A stretch of DNA of 64,000 bases. It comes from Colwellia sp. Lineage in GTDB: Bacteria; Pseudomonadota; Gammaproteobacteria; Enterobacterales; Alteromonadaceae. The notes under the pieces are model-generated. The model worked only from the letters and a program-made list of their open reading frames with translations, had not been told where the DNA came from and searched no databases. Numbering within the stretch: the stretch's first letter is position 1; every line of letters begins with the position of its first letter. Positions 46,187 through 57,884 of this stretch are shown here, piece by piece. A program made the position numbers and the translations under genes. The DNA lies in assembly GCA_013215385.1 (NCBI GenBank), contig JABSOY010000008.1, positions 310,001-374,000 on the forward strand, written 5' to 3'.

Positions 46187-47836
46187 ATGGCAGTTTTTAT
46201 GAATATAATGTGTACAAAATCAATTATGTATAAAGGTTATTTTGGTTTAAAAGAAAGTCCGTTTTCAATTGCTCCTAATCCGCAGTTTTTATTTATGAGT
46301 GATCGTCACAAAGAAGCACTAGCTCACTTAAGTTACGGTTTAGGTGAAACGGGCGGTTTTGCATTGTTAACGGGCGAAGTCGGTACCGGGAAAACCACGA
46401 TAAGTCGTCGTTTAATGGAGCAATTGCCAGAAAATACCCAAGCCGCGTGTATCCTTAATCCAACATTATCTAGCCAAGAATTACTTGCCACTATTTGTGA
46501 TGAACTGAAAATACGCTACCGAAAAACCGGAGCAACACTGAAAAGTTTAACAGATAAAATTCACGAAAAACTTAATAAAAACCATAAAGAAGCACTCAAT
46601 ACTTTATTAATTATTGATGAAGCGCAGCATTTATTACCTGAAGTGTTAGAGCAACTTCGTTTATTAACAAATTTAGAAACAGACACTAAAAAATTACTAC
46701 AGGTTATTTTAATTGGTCAACCCGAATTAAAACAGTTATTGCAGCGTCGAGATTTAAGGCAATTAGCACAACGTATTACCGCTCGTTATCATTTAATGCC
46801 GCTGACAAAAATTGAGGTCGGACTCTATATTAAGCATCGTTTGTCTGTCGCCCAGTGTAATCGTCAGCTATTTGAGAAAAGTGCAATAACAGAAATTCAT
46901 CGCATTTCGCAAGGTATACCACGTATAATTAATTTATTATGTGAACGCTCACTAACTAACGCGTATTGTAGTAATAATGCGCTAGTGACCAAAAAAATAG
47001 TGTTACTTTCGGCACAAGAAGCACTAGGCGATGAATATAAAGCTAAGTTTTGGTGGCAACATATTGCGATAAAAACGCTTGCAGCAAGTGCTATATTTAC
47101 CGGCATTATTTTTGGTTCATATTATGTAGGACATTTTTATGGCGAAGGTACTAGTGATAAAGCAATAGTAAACTTATCTGAAACTAAAAAACTTCAGCCG
47201 GCAATGACTCCTGAAAGTACAAGGTCTAAAAACGTCGATAAACAGCCGATAGAAACACCAATAACATTGGTTAATAACGTCGTCGCTGATGTCGTTATTG
47301 ACGAACCACCTAAAGAATTTGAAATAATAAGTGATGGTGATAGCAAGCGTGCTGTTGAACTTAGTGCGGATAACGTCGCTATGATTGGTGAAGTTACTAC
47401 TAATGGGACAAGTGCCAATGATAGTTTAACTGAACTAGCAGATGATAAAACTAAGCCTAAAGCTAAAGATAAGTTTTCAGTTGCAGCCGTCGAAGGGGTT
47501 TCTGACGATTTATTATCTCGTTTTCAAAGTGCAATAGATGATACAGAGCAAGAAGCTTCGATCGCCAGTGGCGCGGGAAGTGATAAGAGAGTTGAAATTA
47601 CCGTACCGACCTTGGCTGATATGCCGACTTGGCTGCAAAATGACTTACCCTCGTTAAGTTTTGAACAGCATATTTATACCAGTGAAGGTGATAGTTGGGT
47701 GAAAGTAAATGGTCGTGAACGTTATGAAGGTGACAAAATAACCGACAAATTAGTCTTGAACTATATTTATGCACAAAAAGTAGTTTTAACTTTTAAGGGT
47801 GAAAAATTCAGTATGCCGGCACTTTCTACTTGGTAA
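46187..47836 (+). CDS. Type II secretion ExeA-type AAA ATPase fused to a GspB-like domain
   Basis: I chose the ATG at 46187, 8 nt behind AAGG; an ATG at 46226 would start directly at the family's usual MYKGYFGLKESPF. From 46187 the protein has 549 residues. It has an AAA domain with Walker A GEVGTGKT and Walker B LLIIDEAQ, one membrane helix at about 290-315, an acidic periplasmic linker, and a C-terminal GspB-like domain (LPSLSFEQHIYTSEGDSWVK, then VNGRERYEGD). In Aeromonas, ExeA and ExeB are separate proteins that assemble the GspD secretin; here one chain seems to do both. No other gsp genes are nearby. Confidence 0.85.
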   Translation: MAVFMNIMCTKSIMYKGYFGLKESPFSIAPNPQFLFMSDRHKEALAHLSYGLGETGGFALLTGEVGTGKTTISRRLMEQLPENTQAACILNPTLSSQELLATICDELKIRYRKTGATLKSLTDKIHEKLNKNHKEALNTLLIIDEAQHLLPEVLEQLRLLTNLETDTKKLLQVILIGQPELKQLLQRRDLRQLAQRITARYHLMPLTKIEVGLYIKHRLSVAQCNRQLFEKSAITEIHRISQGIPRIINLLCERSLTNAYCSNNALVTKKIVLLSAQEALGDEYKAKFWWQHIAIKTLAASAIFTGIIFGSYYVGHFYGEGTSDKAIVNLSETKKLQPAMTPESTRSKNVDKQPIETPITLVNNVVADVVIDEPPKEFEIISDGDSKRAVELSADNVAMIGEVTTNGTSANDSLTELADDKTKPKAKDKFSVAAVEGVSDDLLSRFQSAIDDTEQEASIASGAGSDKRVEITVPTLADMPTWLQNDLPSLSFEQHIYTSEGDSWVKVNGRERYEGDKITDKLVLNYIYAQKVVLTFKGEKFSMPALSTW

Positions 47837-47859
47837 TTTATTGCTGAGTCGGACTGATT

Positions 47860-47884
47860 TAGCCCTTAATTTATTTCAGGGCTA
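47860..47884. terminator. Possible bidirectional hairpin between the exeA-like and HD-GYP genes
   Basis: TAGCCCT (47860-47866) pairs with AGGGCTA (47878-47884) around an 11-nt loop between two converging genes. Neither side has a clear U-run, so this is a weak candidate. Confidence 0.35.
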
Positions 47885-47920
47885 GACCAGAATCAAAGCA
47901 TTTATCTAATGGCCAAAAGA

Positions 47921-49153
47921 CTAATCAATAAAAGCCGTTTTGAAAAAGCCGAGTAAATTAAGGTTAAATTCTTCCGGGCGAATACAACAATCAATTTGAT
48001 CTTTATATTTTGAGCCACTTAAGTTAATTTCTTCAATAGGAATCGCTTGATTCAATCGTGTATTGTAAAAAACACGTACATAAGGATGTAGCGGTTTTTG
48101 CTTATTTAAGCGACTGATTAACCCTAACTTACCACTGTTTAATTTTACTAAAGTACCAACAGGGTAAACACCCATACATTGAATAAATTTTTCAACGAGT
48201 TCTTCATCGTAGCGATCTGGCGATTCTGATATAAGTGTTTTAAACGCATTGATAGGATGCACACTTTTCCTGTAAGGTCGCTCCGATGTCATTGCGTCAT
48301 AACTATCGATAATGGCGATCATTCTGCCATATTGTGATATTTCATCGCCCTTGAGTTGCTTTGGATAACCTGAACCATCTAAACGTTCATGATGTTCTCG
48401 TACCATATTCATAGCGATATAGGAAATACTTGGGCTGTCTTCTAATATTTTTAATCCTAGCGCGACATGGCTGCGGATAATATTTTGTTCTTTTGCTGTT
48501 AGTGCACTGCGTTTACTTAACATATCGTTTGGTAGCAGAACCTTGCCAATGTCATGCAAAAAAGCCCCTAAGGCTAACTCTTGAATCAGACGTCTTTCAA
48601 AACCTAAATGTTTAGCGAAAACTGACATGAGTATCGATACATTGAGTGAGTGCTCAATTAGATAGGAGTCTTTAGTTTGTAGGCGAGACATGCAGGTTAG
48701 AGCGTCTTGATTACGAAAAATAGAGTCAACCATTGCATCTGTTGTTTCTTGGGCATCCGTAATTTCAATCGATTTCTTCTGTTTTATTTGTCCGAGAATT
48801 TTTTCTTGTAATGACTTGGCATTTTTATATAAGCTGCTGGCTTTTTTTATTTCATTATCGAGTGATAACCCCGGTTTTATCGGCGGTGATTTTTTTTCTC
48901 GTGCGGGGGGGATTGTTTTTATTTCAGCAAATACTTTTTCGATATTAACGGTTTGTTTTTCTTTTTCAGGCACAATAACCAGATGACTAATCTTCGCTTT
49001 ACGTAATTGAGTAATACTTTCTTGACATGAAATGTAACCTTCTGATTTGATATTGAGGTTGCTATTATCGGAAAATGATTTTACATACATGCCGGGTTTG
49101 AGCTGGTCAATAGAAATGTTTTTTGTTGTTTCGCTCGTTACTGATTTGGACAT
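47921..49153 (-). CDS. HD-GYP domain cyclic di-GMP phosphodiesterase
   Basis: The 410-residue protein has an N-terminal DUF3391-like part (about 1-130, IDQLKPGMYVKSFSDNSN) and an HD-GYP domain with HSLNVSILM, FLHDIGKVLLP and EHHERLDGSGYPKQLKGDEI, so both the HD pair and the GYP triplet are intact. It should hydrolyse c-di-GMP in the cytoplasm; no membrane segment is present. It stands alone, with the exeA-like gene convergent. Confidence 0.93.
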   Translation of the reverse strand: MSKSVTSETTKNISIDQLKPGMYVKSFSDNSNLNIKSEGYISCQESITQLRKAKISHLVIVPEKEKQTVNIEKVFAEIKTIPPAREKKSPPIKPGLSLDNEIKKASSLYKNAKSLQEKILGQIKQKKSIEITDAQETTDAMVDSIFRNQDALTCMSRLQTKDSYLIEHSLNVSILMSVFAKHLGFERRLIQELALGAFLHDIGKVLLPNDMLSKRSALTAKEQNIIRSHVALGLKILEDSPSISYIAMNMVREHHERLDGSGYPKQLKGDEISQYGRMIAIIDSYDAMTSERPYRKSVHPINAFKTLISESPDRYDEELVEKFIQCMGVYPVGTLVKLNSGKLGLISRLNKQKPLHPYVRVFYNTRLNQAIPIEEINLSGSKYKDQIDCCIRPEEFNLNLLGFFKTAFID

Positions 49154-49263
49154 AATAATTATTAGCTAATTAGAAAAAGACACCTATTTATAATAGCTTA
49201 TTAATAATAAGAATTTTAGCTTAGTTTTAATCTCCGACGAATATAGCGAAAATCCAGTTATAA

Positions 49264-49304
49264 ATACTCATCTACAATTTATAGAATAATGTGCAGATGA
49301 GTAT
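49264..49304. repeat. 10-bp inverted repeat between the HD-GYP and leuD genes
   Basis: ATACTCATCT (49264-49273) and AGATGAGTAT (49295-49304) are perfect inverted copies 21 bp apart, just downstream of leuD on its strand. It could fold in the leuD transcript end, but no U-run follows. Confidence 0.4.
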
Positions 49305-49323
49305 CGAGCCTCGCAAGTGAGGT

Positions 49324-49920
49324 TTATTGCCATGCAGGCATTTTTTCTTCAAAAGCTTTTATCGTATCAAGTTTTTTTAATGTCCAACCGACACTGTCGA
49401 TACCTTGTTCTAAACAATATTGGTGGAATATATCTAAGCTAAAATCAAAGCTCATTTCCGCACAACTAATTTTGTTATTGGCTAAGTCTACGGTTATTTC
49501 GATGTTTTCATTGGCTGATTTAACAAATAAAGTGTCAATTTCATTTGCCGTTAATATAATTGGCAATAAGCCAATGTTAATGCAGTTGCCGTAGAAAATA
49601 TCGGCGAAGCTTGGCGAAATAATAACTTTAAAACCATACTCTTCTAATGCCCATGGGGCGTGTTCTCGGCTTGAGCCACAGCCAAAATTTTCGCGGGTTA
49701 ACAGAATGCTCGCGCCTTGGTATTGGGGTTTATTTAAAATAAACTCAGGATTACTCTCCTTACCCGAAACATCTAAATAGCGCCAATCGTGAAATAAATG
49801 CTGACCAAAACCAATGCGTTCAGTCTTTTGTAAAAACTGCTTGGGGATTATCTGATCGGTATCGACATTTGCCGCATCCAAAGGAACAACTAAGCCAGTA
49901 TGTGTAGTAAATTTTTCCAT
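49324..49920 (-). CDS. leuD: 3-isopropylmalate dehydratase small subunit LeuD
   Basis: I chose the ATG at 49918-49920 because AGGAAA stands just upstream and the product begins [20 protein letters not shown] as usual; an ATG nine codons earlier is in frame. The 198-residue protein has [13 protein letters not shown] and [15 protein letters not shown]. With LeuC it isomerises 2-isopropylmalate to 3-isopropylmalate. It is the last gene of leuABCD. Confidence 0.97.
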   Translation of the reverse strand: MEKFTTHTGLVVPLDAANVDTDQIIPKQFLQKTERIGFGQHLFHDWRYLDVSGKESNPEFILNKPQYQGASILLTRENFGCGSSREHAPWALEEYGFKVIISPSFADIFYGNCINIGLLPIILTANEIDTLFVKSANENIEITVDLANNKISCAEMSFDFSLDIFHQYCLEQGIDSVGWTLKKLDTIKAFEEKMPAWQ

Positions 49921-50011
49921 GTGCTTTCCTAAAATTTTAAGTAGCAATTTCTATTGAAGCTAATGAGTACTTTTGACGCATTCTTTGCTCCTAATAGCAA
50001 AAAGAGAATGG

Positions 50012-51460
50012 TTATGAGTTTAGATCAACAAAATGACCTGTTATCGCGGATGCTGCGGCAAGCTCTGGGCTGACTAAATGTGTACGACTGCCTCGGCCTT
50101 GACGCCCTTCAAAATTACGATTGCTGGTTGAAGCACAGCGGTCACCTGCTTCAAGCACATCGTCATTCATGCCCAAACACATTGAACAACCGGGTAAGCG
50201 CCATTCAAAACCTGCCGCGCTAAATATTTTATCTAAGCCTTCCGCTTCCGCTTGCTTTTTCACTCGGTAAGAGCCAGGAACAACGATAGCATCCACTTTA
50301 CTTGATACTGATCTTCCTTGTGCTTGATATTTTGCAACAACACCTGCCGCAGCACGTAAGTCTTCAATACGAGAATTGGTACATGAGCCGATAAAGACTT
50401 TGTTAATACTGATATCGGTCATTTTAGTACCAGCGGTTAAGCCCATATAGGTTAATGCAGCTGAGCATGAGTCTTTCTCTACTTGGTCAGTAAAGTCATC
50501 AGGTGATGGCACTACACCGTCGACAGAAGTTACTTGCCCTGGCGTAGTTCCCCAGGTTATTTGCATTTTTATGTCTTCGGCTTTTAAAACTAGCGTAGTG
50601 TCGAACTCTGCACCGTCGTCGGTTTTAAATTGTTTCCAGTCAGCAATGGCTTGTCTCCAAACATCACCTTTAGGGCTGTATTCTTTACCTGCTAAATAAT
50701 CAAAAGTCGTTTTGTCCGGTGCGATTAATCCGGCTTTTGCGCCAAACTCGATACTCATGTTACATACGGTCATACGTTCTTCCATGGTTAATGCTTCAAT
50801 AGCACTACCACAATATTCAACCACATAACCTGTTGCGCCAGCACTACCTGTTTTACCGATAATGGCTAAGATAATATCTTTAGCGCTGATACCTGAACCT
50901 ACGGTACCATTAACTTCAATTCTCATGGTTTTTGCTTTGGTTTGGCGTAATGTTTGCGTGGCAAAAACATGTTCAACTTCAGAGGTACCAATACCAAACG
51001 CTAAGGCGCCAAATGCACCATGAGTTGCCGTATGAGAGTCGCCACAAACAATAATGGTGCCGGGTAACGTTAAACCAAGTTCAGGCCCAATTACGTGCAC
51101 AATACCCTGGTTTTTATGGCCCATACCGAATAATTCAATGCCAAATTCTTTACAGTTTTTCTCTAAGGTTCTTAACTGATTGGCCGCGCCTTCTCCTGCG
51201 GCATCAATTTTGATAGAACGTGTGGAAATATTATGATCCATAGTCGCGATAGTACGCTCAGGGTGGCGAACCGGACGATTATGAAATTTTAAGTTTGCAA
51301 AGGCTTGTGGCGAAGTAACTTCATGAATTAAATGACGGTCAACATAAAGTAACGGGGTTTCACCTGCTTTGTCTTCAACAATATGTTGCTGCCATAATTT
51401 TTCGTATAAAGTAGTCGCCGAATTCTTTTCTGACTTCTTGTCTAAGCTATTAATACTCAT
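50012..51460 (-). CDS. leuC: 3-isopropylmalate dehydratase large subunit LeuC
   Basis: The 482-residue aconitase-family protein keeps the iron-sulfur cysteines in [10 protein letters not shown] and GCSMCLGMN, plus the [19 protein letters not shown] end. An N-terminal stretch of about 16 residues ([15 protein letters not shown]) precedes the usual TLYEKLW start, making it slightly long. It lies 3 bp behind leuB and 64-91 bp before leuD. Confidence 0.97.
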   Translation of the reverse strand: MSINSLDKKSEKNSATTLYEKLWQQHIVEDKAGETPLLYVDRHLIHEVTSPQAFANLKFHNRPVRHPERTIATMDHNISTRSIKIDAAGEGAANQLRTLEKNCKEFGIELFGMGHKNQGIVHVIGPELGLTLPGTIIVCGDSHTATHGAFGALAFGIGTSEVEHVFATQTLRQTKAKTMRIEVNGTVGSGISAKDIILAIIGKTGSAGATGYVVEYCGSAIEALTMEERMTVCNMSIEFGAKAGLIAPDKTTFDYLAGKEYSPKGDVWRQAIADWKQFKTDDGAEFDTTLVLKAEDIKMQITWGTTPGQVTSVDGVVPSPDDFTDQVEKDSCSAALTYMGLTAGTKMTDISINKVFIGSCTNSRIEDLRAAAGVVAKYQAQGRSVSSKVDAIVVPGSYRVKKQAEAEGLDKIFSAAGFEWRLPGCSMCLGMNDDVLEAGDRCASTSNRNFEGRQGRGSRTHLVSPELAAASAITGHFVDLNS

Positions 51461-51463
51461 GAG

Positions 51464-52600
<1,137 letters not shown>

Positions 52601-52639
52601 TTAATACCTTAGAGTAAATTTTATATTTTTAAATGTTGT

Positions 52640-54205
52640 TTATAGCGAAGCTTGTACTTCGCTTTTAAGTTCGCTTTTTATTTCATTGATGGTGATGGCG
52701 CGATGAATATTATTTAGCGCATGAATTAATGCTTTCGCTGATGCTTCTATCACATCGGTGGCTAAGCCATAACCATGGAATTTTCTACCTTGCCAAGTAA
52801 CGACTAAATCTGCTTTACCTAAGCCGTCTTCACCTTCACCTTTATTCGATATTTTGTAATCGTCAACATCAAAGTCGATATCAACCGCTTTCTTAATAGC
52901 ACGATATAATGAGTCGACCGGGCCATTGCCTGTTTCAGAAACAATATGGCTTTCTTCACCGGCTTTTAGTTTTATGCTAGAAGTAGAAAACTCACCACCG
53001 CCACATTGCACGTTTAATGTTTCTAAATGATAGAACTCTTGCTCTTCACCTTGTTGTTGAATATTAAAATGTAAAGCTTCTAAGTCATCATCAAAAACTT
53101 GGCCTTTTTTATCTGCTAGTGCCAAGAAATCGCTGTATAATTCTTCTAAGTCGTATTCTGTTTCTGGGTAACCTAAACTTGCCATACGATGCTTAATGAC
53201 GTGGCGGCCACTTCGTGAGGTTAAATTTAATTTTGTTTTACTGATACCGACACTTTCGGGAGTCATTATTTCATAAGTATTGCTGGCTTTTAACATGCCA
53301 TCTTGATGAATACCTGACGAATGGCTAAAAGCATTACCGCCGACAATCGCTTTATTTAATTGCACCGGCATATTACATAATTGGCTGACTAGTTTTGAGG
53401 TGCGGGCAATTTCTTGATGTTTGATATTGGTGTGTACGTTTAAGTAGTCTTGACGGGTTTTCATGATCATCGCAACTTCCTCTAACGAACAATTTCCAGC
53501 GCGCTCGCCAATGCCATTAATAGTACATTCGATTTGACGAGCACCTGCTTGTACTGCCGACATTGAGTTTGCTACCGCTAACCCTAAGTCGTTATGACAA
53601 TGTACTGAGATAATCGCTTGGTCAATATTAGGAACGCGGTTAAATAGCTGAGTAATAATACCGCCAAATTCATTGGGTAAGGTGTAGCCAACGGTATCTG
53701 GAATATTAATCGTAGTAGCACCTGCTTTTATAGCGTTTTCAACCATACGGCATAAATTGTCGATTGGAGTGCGGCCGGCATCTTCACATGAAAACTCGAC
53801 ATCATCGGTAAATTTACGAGCAAATTTAATGGCATGTATTGCCATTGCTTCAACATCGGCAAAATCTTTTTTCAATTTCTGTTTAACATGAACATCAGAG
53901 GTAGAAATAAAGGTATGAATGCGAAACTGATCAGCGACTTTTAAAGCATCAGCACAAGCTTGAATATCACCTTCTACTGCACGAGCTAAAGCACAAACGC
54001 GAGAGTTTTTGATCGTACGGGCAATTTCTTGCACTGATTTAAAATCACCTGGCGAAGAAACCGGAAAACCAACTTCCATAATATCTACACCTAAACGTTC
54101 AATGGCTAGCGCGATTTGCAATTTTTCATGAACCGACAAGCTGGCGTTTAATGCCTGTTCGCCATCTCGTAAAGTGGTATCGAAAATAATTACTTGGTTG
54201 TCCAT
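52640..54205 (-). CDS. leuA: 2-isopropylmalate synthase LeuA
   Basis: The 521-residue protein begins with [20 protein letters not shown], the HMGL-like catalytic start, keeps the metal-site [15 protein letters not shown], and ends with the LeuA regulatory domain where leucine normally inhibits. It condenses acetyl-CoA with 2-ketoisovalerate. It is the first structural gene of the operon, behind a leader peptide and attenuator. Confidence 0.97.
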   Translation of the reverse strand: MDNQVIIFDTTLRDGEQALNASLSVHEKLQIALAIERLGVDIMEVGFPVSSPGDFKSVQEIARTIKNSRVCALARAVEGDIQACADALKVADQFRIHTFISTSDVHVKQKLKKDFADVEAMAIHAIKFARKFTDDVEFSCEDAGRTPIDNLCRMVENAIKAGATTINIPDTVGYTLPNEFGGIITQLFNRVPNIDQAIISVHCHNDLGLAVANSMSAVQAGARQIECTINGIGERAGNCSLEEVAMIMKTRQDYLNVHTNIKHQEIARTSKLVSQLCNMPVQLNKAIVGGNAFSHSSGIHQDGMLKASNTYEIMTPESVGISKTKLNLTSRSGRHVIKHRMASLGYPETEYDLEELYSDFLALADKKGQVFDDDLEALHFNIQQQGEEQEFYHLETLNVQCGGGEFSTSSIKLKAGEESHIVSETGNGPVDSLYRAIKKAVDIDFDVDDYKISNKGEGEDGLGKADLVVTWQGRKFHGYGLATDVIEASAKALIHALNNIHRAITINEIKSELKSEVQASL

Positions 54206-54267
54206 GTGCTATTCCTTAATCTTTCGTGCTATTTATGAATGGTTCGCTTAACCTAAAATACGGGCAT

Positions 54268-54297
54268 AAAAAAACCCGCGGTTATAAGCGCGGGTTT
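54268..54297 (-). terminator. Attenuator terminator of the leu operon
   Basis: On the minus strand ACCCGCG and CGCGGGT form a GC-rich stem around an 8-nt loop (54274-54295), followed by seven U. It lies between the leader peptide and leuA, exactly where a translation-coupled attenuator should be. Confidence 0.93.
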
Positions 54298-54329
54298 AGG
54301 ATTATCTTTAATTTACAACAATAAAAGTC

Positions 54330-54410
54330 CTATCCGCGCACCAATAATGCGAGGAGGAGGTTAATGCGAATGGCATTTTTTGTTTTAAAGCTTGTTGTCA
54401 TTAAAGTCAT
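54330..54410 (-). CDS. leuL: leu operon leader peptide with a leucine-codon run
   Basis: A 26-codon ORF on the minus strand starts at the ATG at 54408-54410 and stops at TAG 54330-54332. Its end reads NLLLALLVRG: five leucine codons in six positions (CTC CTC CTC GCA TTA TTG), just before the terminator. Leucine shortage should stall ribosomes there and favour an antiterminator. This is the LeuL arrangement known from enterobacteria; the peptide sequence itself is not conserved. Confidence 0.9.
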   Translation of the reverse strand: MTLMTTSFKTKNAIRINLLLALLVRG

Positions 54411-54453
54411 CTTATTAAGTTTGTTTTCGCTCGTTAAAGCAAACAGTCATCTA

Positions 54454-54483
54454 TTAATAGCGTATTTGCTCAGTTATTGTCAA
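54454..54483 (-). promoter_or_regulatory. Sigma-70 promoter of the leu operon
   Basis: On the minus strand a perfect -35 TTGACA (54478-54483) and a -10 TATTAA (54454-54459) are 18 bp apart. The start of transcription would be near 54447, about 37 bp before the leader ATG. Confidence 0.75.
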
Positions 54484-54615
54484 ACTAATATTTATGTCGA
54501 AGGCATCTATCATATATACTTTTGTATAATTATTGTTTAACTCGGATAAAAAAATGAATTTCCCTGTATTAATGGTAGAATTTCGCCTTAGTATTCTTTT
54601 ACTTTATGAAGTCTA

Positions 54616-55662
54616 ATGTCTGTTAAACGTTATTTATTTTATATTTCACAAAACTATAGTTTTGCAATTTTAAGACCGGTACAAAAATTAATTATTGAGC
54701 GTGGCGGTGAAGTAGCATGGTTTGCCGAAGGTGCCTCTGTAACAATAAACTATTTCGATAAAAACGAAAGAGTGCTAAATAATGTTGATGAAATAAACAC
54801 CTTTTCCCCCATGGCTATTTTATATCCAGCCAATATTGCGCCCACCTTTTTACCTGGTATTAATGTTGCTGTCTTTCATGGTTTTGATGCGGGGAAACTC
54901 GATAGGAAAGGTAATAACGATCATTACAAAGTACGACATTGTTTTGATCTTTACTGTACGCAAGGACCAAGCTCAACTCGTGAATTTGAGCGTCTGCAGA
55001 GTATTCATCAATCATTCAACGTCAAAGAGACGGGGTGGTGTGCTTTAGACACTTTATTTACAAAAAAAAATGCGGATAAGAAAGGCAATAAACCGACAGT
55101 TTTATTATGCTCAACATTCTCATCTCGATTATCTTGTGCATCTGACATATTTGAAACGGTAAAGAAACTCAGTAAGACGGGTCGTTGGCATTGGTTAGTT
55201 CAATTTCATCCTAAAATGGATAAAAAAATTGTTCAGCAATATAAAGCGATTCAAAGTGAACACTTAACCTTTATTGAAACCGACGACGTAAATCCATTAC
55301 TACAGCAAGCTGATGTAATGGTATGTGATACATCATCAGTATTGATGATGTTTTTATTACTTAATAAACCCGTGGTAACCTATAAAAATATATCTCCAGG
55401 CGATTTCTTGATTGATATTGATTCAGCTGATTTATTAGAGAAATCAATAGCGCGAGCATTATCTCGTCCAGATGAGTTAATGACTAATATTCAGCATTTC
55501 ATTGATGAAAATCATCCATATCAAGACGGTCAATCATCACAAAGGTTATTAGCTGCTATCGATGAAAAAATTGCTCAAGGAAATACAAAAAACAAAAAAT
55601 CTTTTGACCTAATACGTCAATACAAGATGCGCAAAAAATTAAATTATTGGAAGTTTTGGTGA
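54616..55662 (+). CDS. CDP-glycerol glycerophosphotransferase family protein
   Basis: The 348-residue protein has the GT-B-like fold of the TagB/TagF family: [20 protein letters not shown] at the start, [15 protein letters not shown] in the middle, and the C-terminal [12 protein letters not shown] and [25 protein letters not shown], where the donor phosphate binds. It probably adds a phosphodiester-linked group to a surface glycan such as the LPS core. Donor and acceptor are unknown. A glycosyltransferase pseudogene follows. Confidence 0.82.
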   Translation: MSVKRYLFYISQNYSFAILRPVQKLIIERGGEVAWFAEGASVTINYFDKNERVLNNVDEINTFSPMAILYPANIAPTFLPGINVAVFHGFDAGKLDRKGNNDHYKVRHCFDLYCTQGPSSTREFERLQSIHQSFNVKETGWCALDTLFTKKNADKKGNKPTVLLCSTFSSRLSCASDIFETVKKLSKTGRWHWLVQFHPKMDKKIVQQYKAIQSEHLTFIETDDVNPLLQQADVMVCDTSSVLMMFLLLNKPVVTYKNISPGDFLIDIDSADLLEKSIARALSRPDELMTNIQHFIDENHPYQDGQSSQRLLAAIDEKIAQGNTKNKKSFDLIRQYKMRKKLNYWKFW

Positions 55663-55687
55663 TCAACGAGATCATTTAGAGGCAGTA

Positions 55688-56047
55688 ATGAAAAAAATAT
55701 CTGTCTGTATTATTTGTAAAAATGAAAGTGCTAATTCAGCACGTTGTTTAGAATCAGCTAAATGGGCTGATGAAATAATTATTATTGATTCTGGTAGTAC
55801 TGATAACACTATATAAATTGCTCAACAATACACGGATAAAGTATTTATCCGTGCTGACTGGCCAGGTTTTGAGCTACAACGTCAACGTGAAGAACAGCAA
55901 GCAACTAATGATTGGCTATTTGTTATTGACTGCGATGAAGTGGTTCCAGATAAACTACAGCAAGAAATTATTACCCACCTTACCAATGCCAATTGTTAAC
56001 AGGCCTTTTACCTAAAAAGATTATCTAGATACTACGGGCGTTTTTAG
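55688..56047 (+). pseudogene. Decayed family 2 glycosyltransferase (WaaE/KdtX-like) with three in-frame stops
   Basis: From ATG 55688 one frame reads [20 protein letters not shown], then [15 protein letters not shown], a clear GT2 start with the DSGSTDNT motif. It meets TAA at 55814-55816, continues in frame with ADWPGFELQRQREEQ and DWLFVIDCDEVV (the DxD-like metal site), meets TAA at 55997-55999, then FYLKRLSRYYGRF and TAG at 56045-56047. The homologous frame never shifts, so this is nonsense decay. The normal protein is about 250 residues, so the 3' half is also lost. Confidence 0.9.
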
Positions 56048-56114
56048 CTAGACACTGCAAGGAAAAATATAATTTGGCTAAGTCTGAGGTCTCCTAGTTA
56101 TACATAGCTTAATA

Positions 56115-57626
56115 CTAGAGATTATATTCAACCATAAATGAGGCATTAAAGTCTGTTTCATTGCTTATATCATTAACAAAAGTTGAGTGGCTGACCTCTG
56201 CTGATAGTGTAAAACGCCAATTTTTATAATTATGTTGAGCACTCGTTGATATCATCCAAACCTGTTCAGCAATACTGGTCACGGTATTACCTATCAAAGG
56301 GTTGTCAGGGGCTTTGTCTTGATTATCAGTATTTAAATCTAAATAACGTATTTTACTGGTGAGGCGGGTATTTATATCGAGCTGAGAAATAGCGCCTAAT
56401 ACATATGTTTTTGAATCGTTTTCATAAGTACTGCCAATACTACGACCTTTATAACGCATACCGGTAGCATAACTTGAGTGCTCATAATAACAGTCACCGA
56501 TATTATCTCTCGCTCCACAGTCAGCTAAGCTGTCTGTGATTTCTATAAAAACAGTGCTTGGTTTGCCAAAAACAGTTAAATGAGCGTCAAAACCAACTTG
56601 TGGCTGTGCTTTGGTAAGATATTTCATTGTGCCTTCGCTGCCATCTTCGGCAAACTTTTGTCCATAAATGCTCATCGGGATACTCAATAAAGCAAAACTG
56701 TAACGAAAGTCATAACCTGCTTGTTGATTGGCAGGGTTTTGGGAATTTTCATCACAAACGACATCATCAACACCACAATTAGTTTTACCGAGAAGTATAT
56801 CTCCAAAAGTAGACAAACTTTTCGAACGGCCATCTCCTCCCCATTGCGCTAGACGAGTAATACCAAGTTCTAAATTTTTAAATGGCTTGAGGTTTAATCT
56901 AAATCCCCACAGTAAGGTATTTTTGACTACGCGGTCATCATCCATTTTCCCCATAAAGCTGGTAACTGTCCATGGAATATCAAATTCAGTAAACGGAACA
57001 ATAAATGGTTCTGCTGATTTACGCGAAATAGCGAGTGCAGCAATTGGGCGGGCATTATTGGTTAAACTTAAACTAGTATCCCAACTTGGTCCGTACCAGC
57101 GGCTTTGCCGACCATAAGAAAACACCCAATTACCAACAAATGCGGCAATATAGCTTCCATCTAAACGGCTTTTGTTGCCATCAATAGGGTCATGGCTGTA
57201 GCTATGAGAGATATTAGCGGCAATGTTTTCGAACATGAAACTTGACTGCACACTGATACTGTTTTTATCACTGGCTTGTTCGCCAAAGCTAGTGAAACGT
57301 TTATTTTCAAAACCAACTTGTGCTTTTATGCGAGTTTGGTTACGACTTGCTAGTTTAAATTGATGTTTAATATAATGATAAGCAGTTTGCTGGTTAGTGC
57401 TTAATTTATTTAGATCGATGTTCTTAATATCGCGAATAATATCGTGCCACATTAGTGGGTAAGTGGTTACTGGGGTAATAATATGACCCGTGTCGGCCAG
57501 TAACTGAATGTTAGCTTTTAAGTAAATGTCTGAAGTGTCTATCCAAGGCTCAGCTAAAGAATGTGTGTTTAAGGTTATACTCGCCGCTAAAATTAGCGCA
57601 GTAAAGAAAGATTTAGAAGATAACAT
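56115..57626 (-). CDS. Wzi-family outer-membrane capsule assembly protein
   Basis: The 503-residue protein has a signal peptide (cleavage near ALA-like residues 24-26, before EPWIDTSD) and alternating beta-strand patterning to a terminal aromatic/Leu pair (MVEYNL), as in a beta-barrel. Conserved Wzi segments include FSYGRQSRWYGPSWDTSLSL and ELGITRLAQWGGDGR. Wzi anchors capsule or exopolysaccharide at the surface. Other capsule genes are absent nearby. It converges with the GT2 pseudogene. Confidence 0.88.
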   Translation of the reverse strand: MLSSKSFFTALILAASITLNTHSLAEPWIDTSDIYLKANIQLLADTGHIITPVTTYPLMWHDIIRDIKNIDLNKLSTNQQTAYHYIKHQFKLASRNQTRIKAQVGFENKRFTSFGEQASDKNSISVQSSFMFENIAANISHSYSHDPIDGNKSRLDGSYIAAFVGNWVFSYGRQSRWYGPSWDTSLSLTNNARPIAALAISRKSAEPFIVPFTEFDIPWTVTSFMGKMDDDRVVKNTLLWGFRLNLKPFKNLELGITRLAQWGGDGRSKSLSTFGDILLGKTNCGVDDVVCDENSQNPANQQAGYDFRYSFALLSIPMSIYGQKFAEDGSEGTMKYLTKAQPQVGFDAHLTVFGKPSTVFIEITDSLADCGARDNIGDCYYEHSSYATGMRYKGRSIGSTYENDSKTYVLGAISQLDINTRLTSKIRYLDLNTDNQDKAPDNPLIGNTVTSIAEQVWMISTSAQHNYKNWRFTLSAEVSHSTFVNDISNETDFNASFMVEYNL

Positions 57627-57884
57627 GCTAGGAAAGATCCATTCTATAATTTTACAATTCCATCACTTTATCAAGGGAAGTGTATATTCAAACATAAAAA
57701 TCAAATTATACGTGTTTTTATCGCTATTATATAGAGCTAAAGTAGGCATAATTAACAGAAAAAAGGCTAGGCTTTAATGGTAGGTAAGGGCTATATCTAT
57801 TAACATCAACTTATTTAACAGTGAATAACGCAAGGTAGCTAACAATAAGAAATCACTTAAGTTTATCAGTGAAAAATACTAGAT
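57627..57884. other. AT-rich intergenic region upstream of wzi, unassigned
   Basis: The 307 bp between wzi and the ygiM-like gene are AT-rich. A minus-strand TATAAT lies near 57703-57708, but without a good -35. Only the terminator near 57891 is recognised. Confidence 0.4.

Noticed and set aside
55785-56015. 76-codon ORF overlapping the GT2 pseudogene
   Set aside because: It is in another frame than the clear glycosyltransferase homology.
57526-57777. 83-codon plus-strand ORF overlapping the wzi start
   Set aside because: No family resemblance and it covers the wzi signal peptide and promoter region.
57820-57860. JUMPstart/ops-like GGTAGCTAAC sequence
   Set aside because: Only a partial match and in the wrong orientation to serve wzi.
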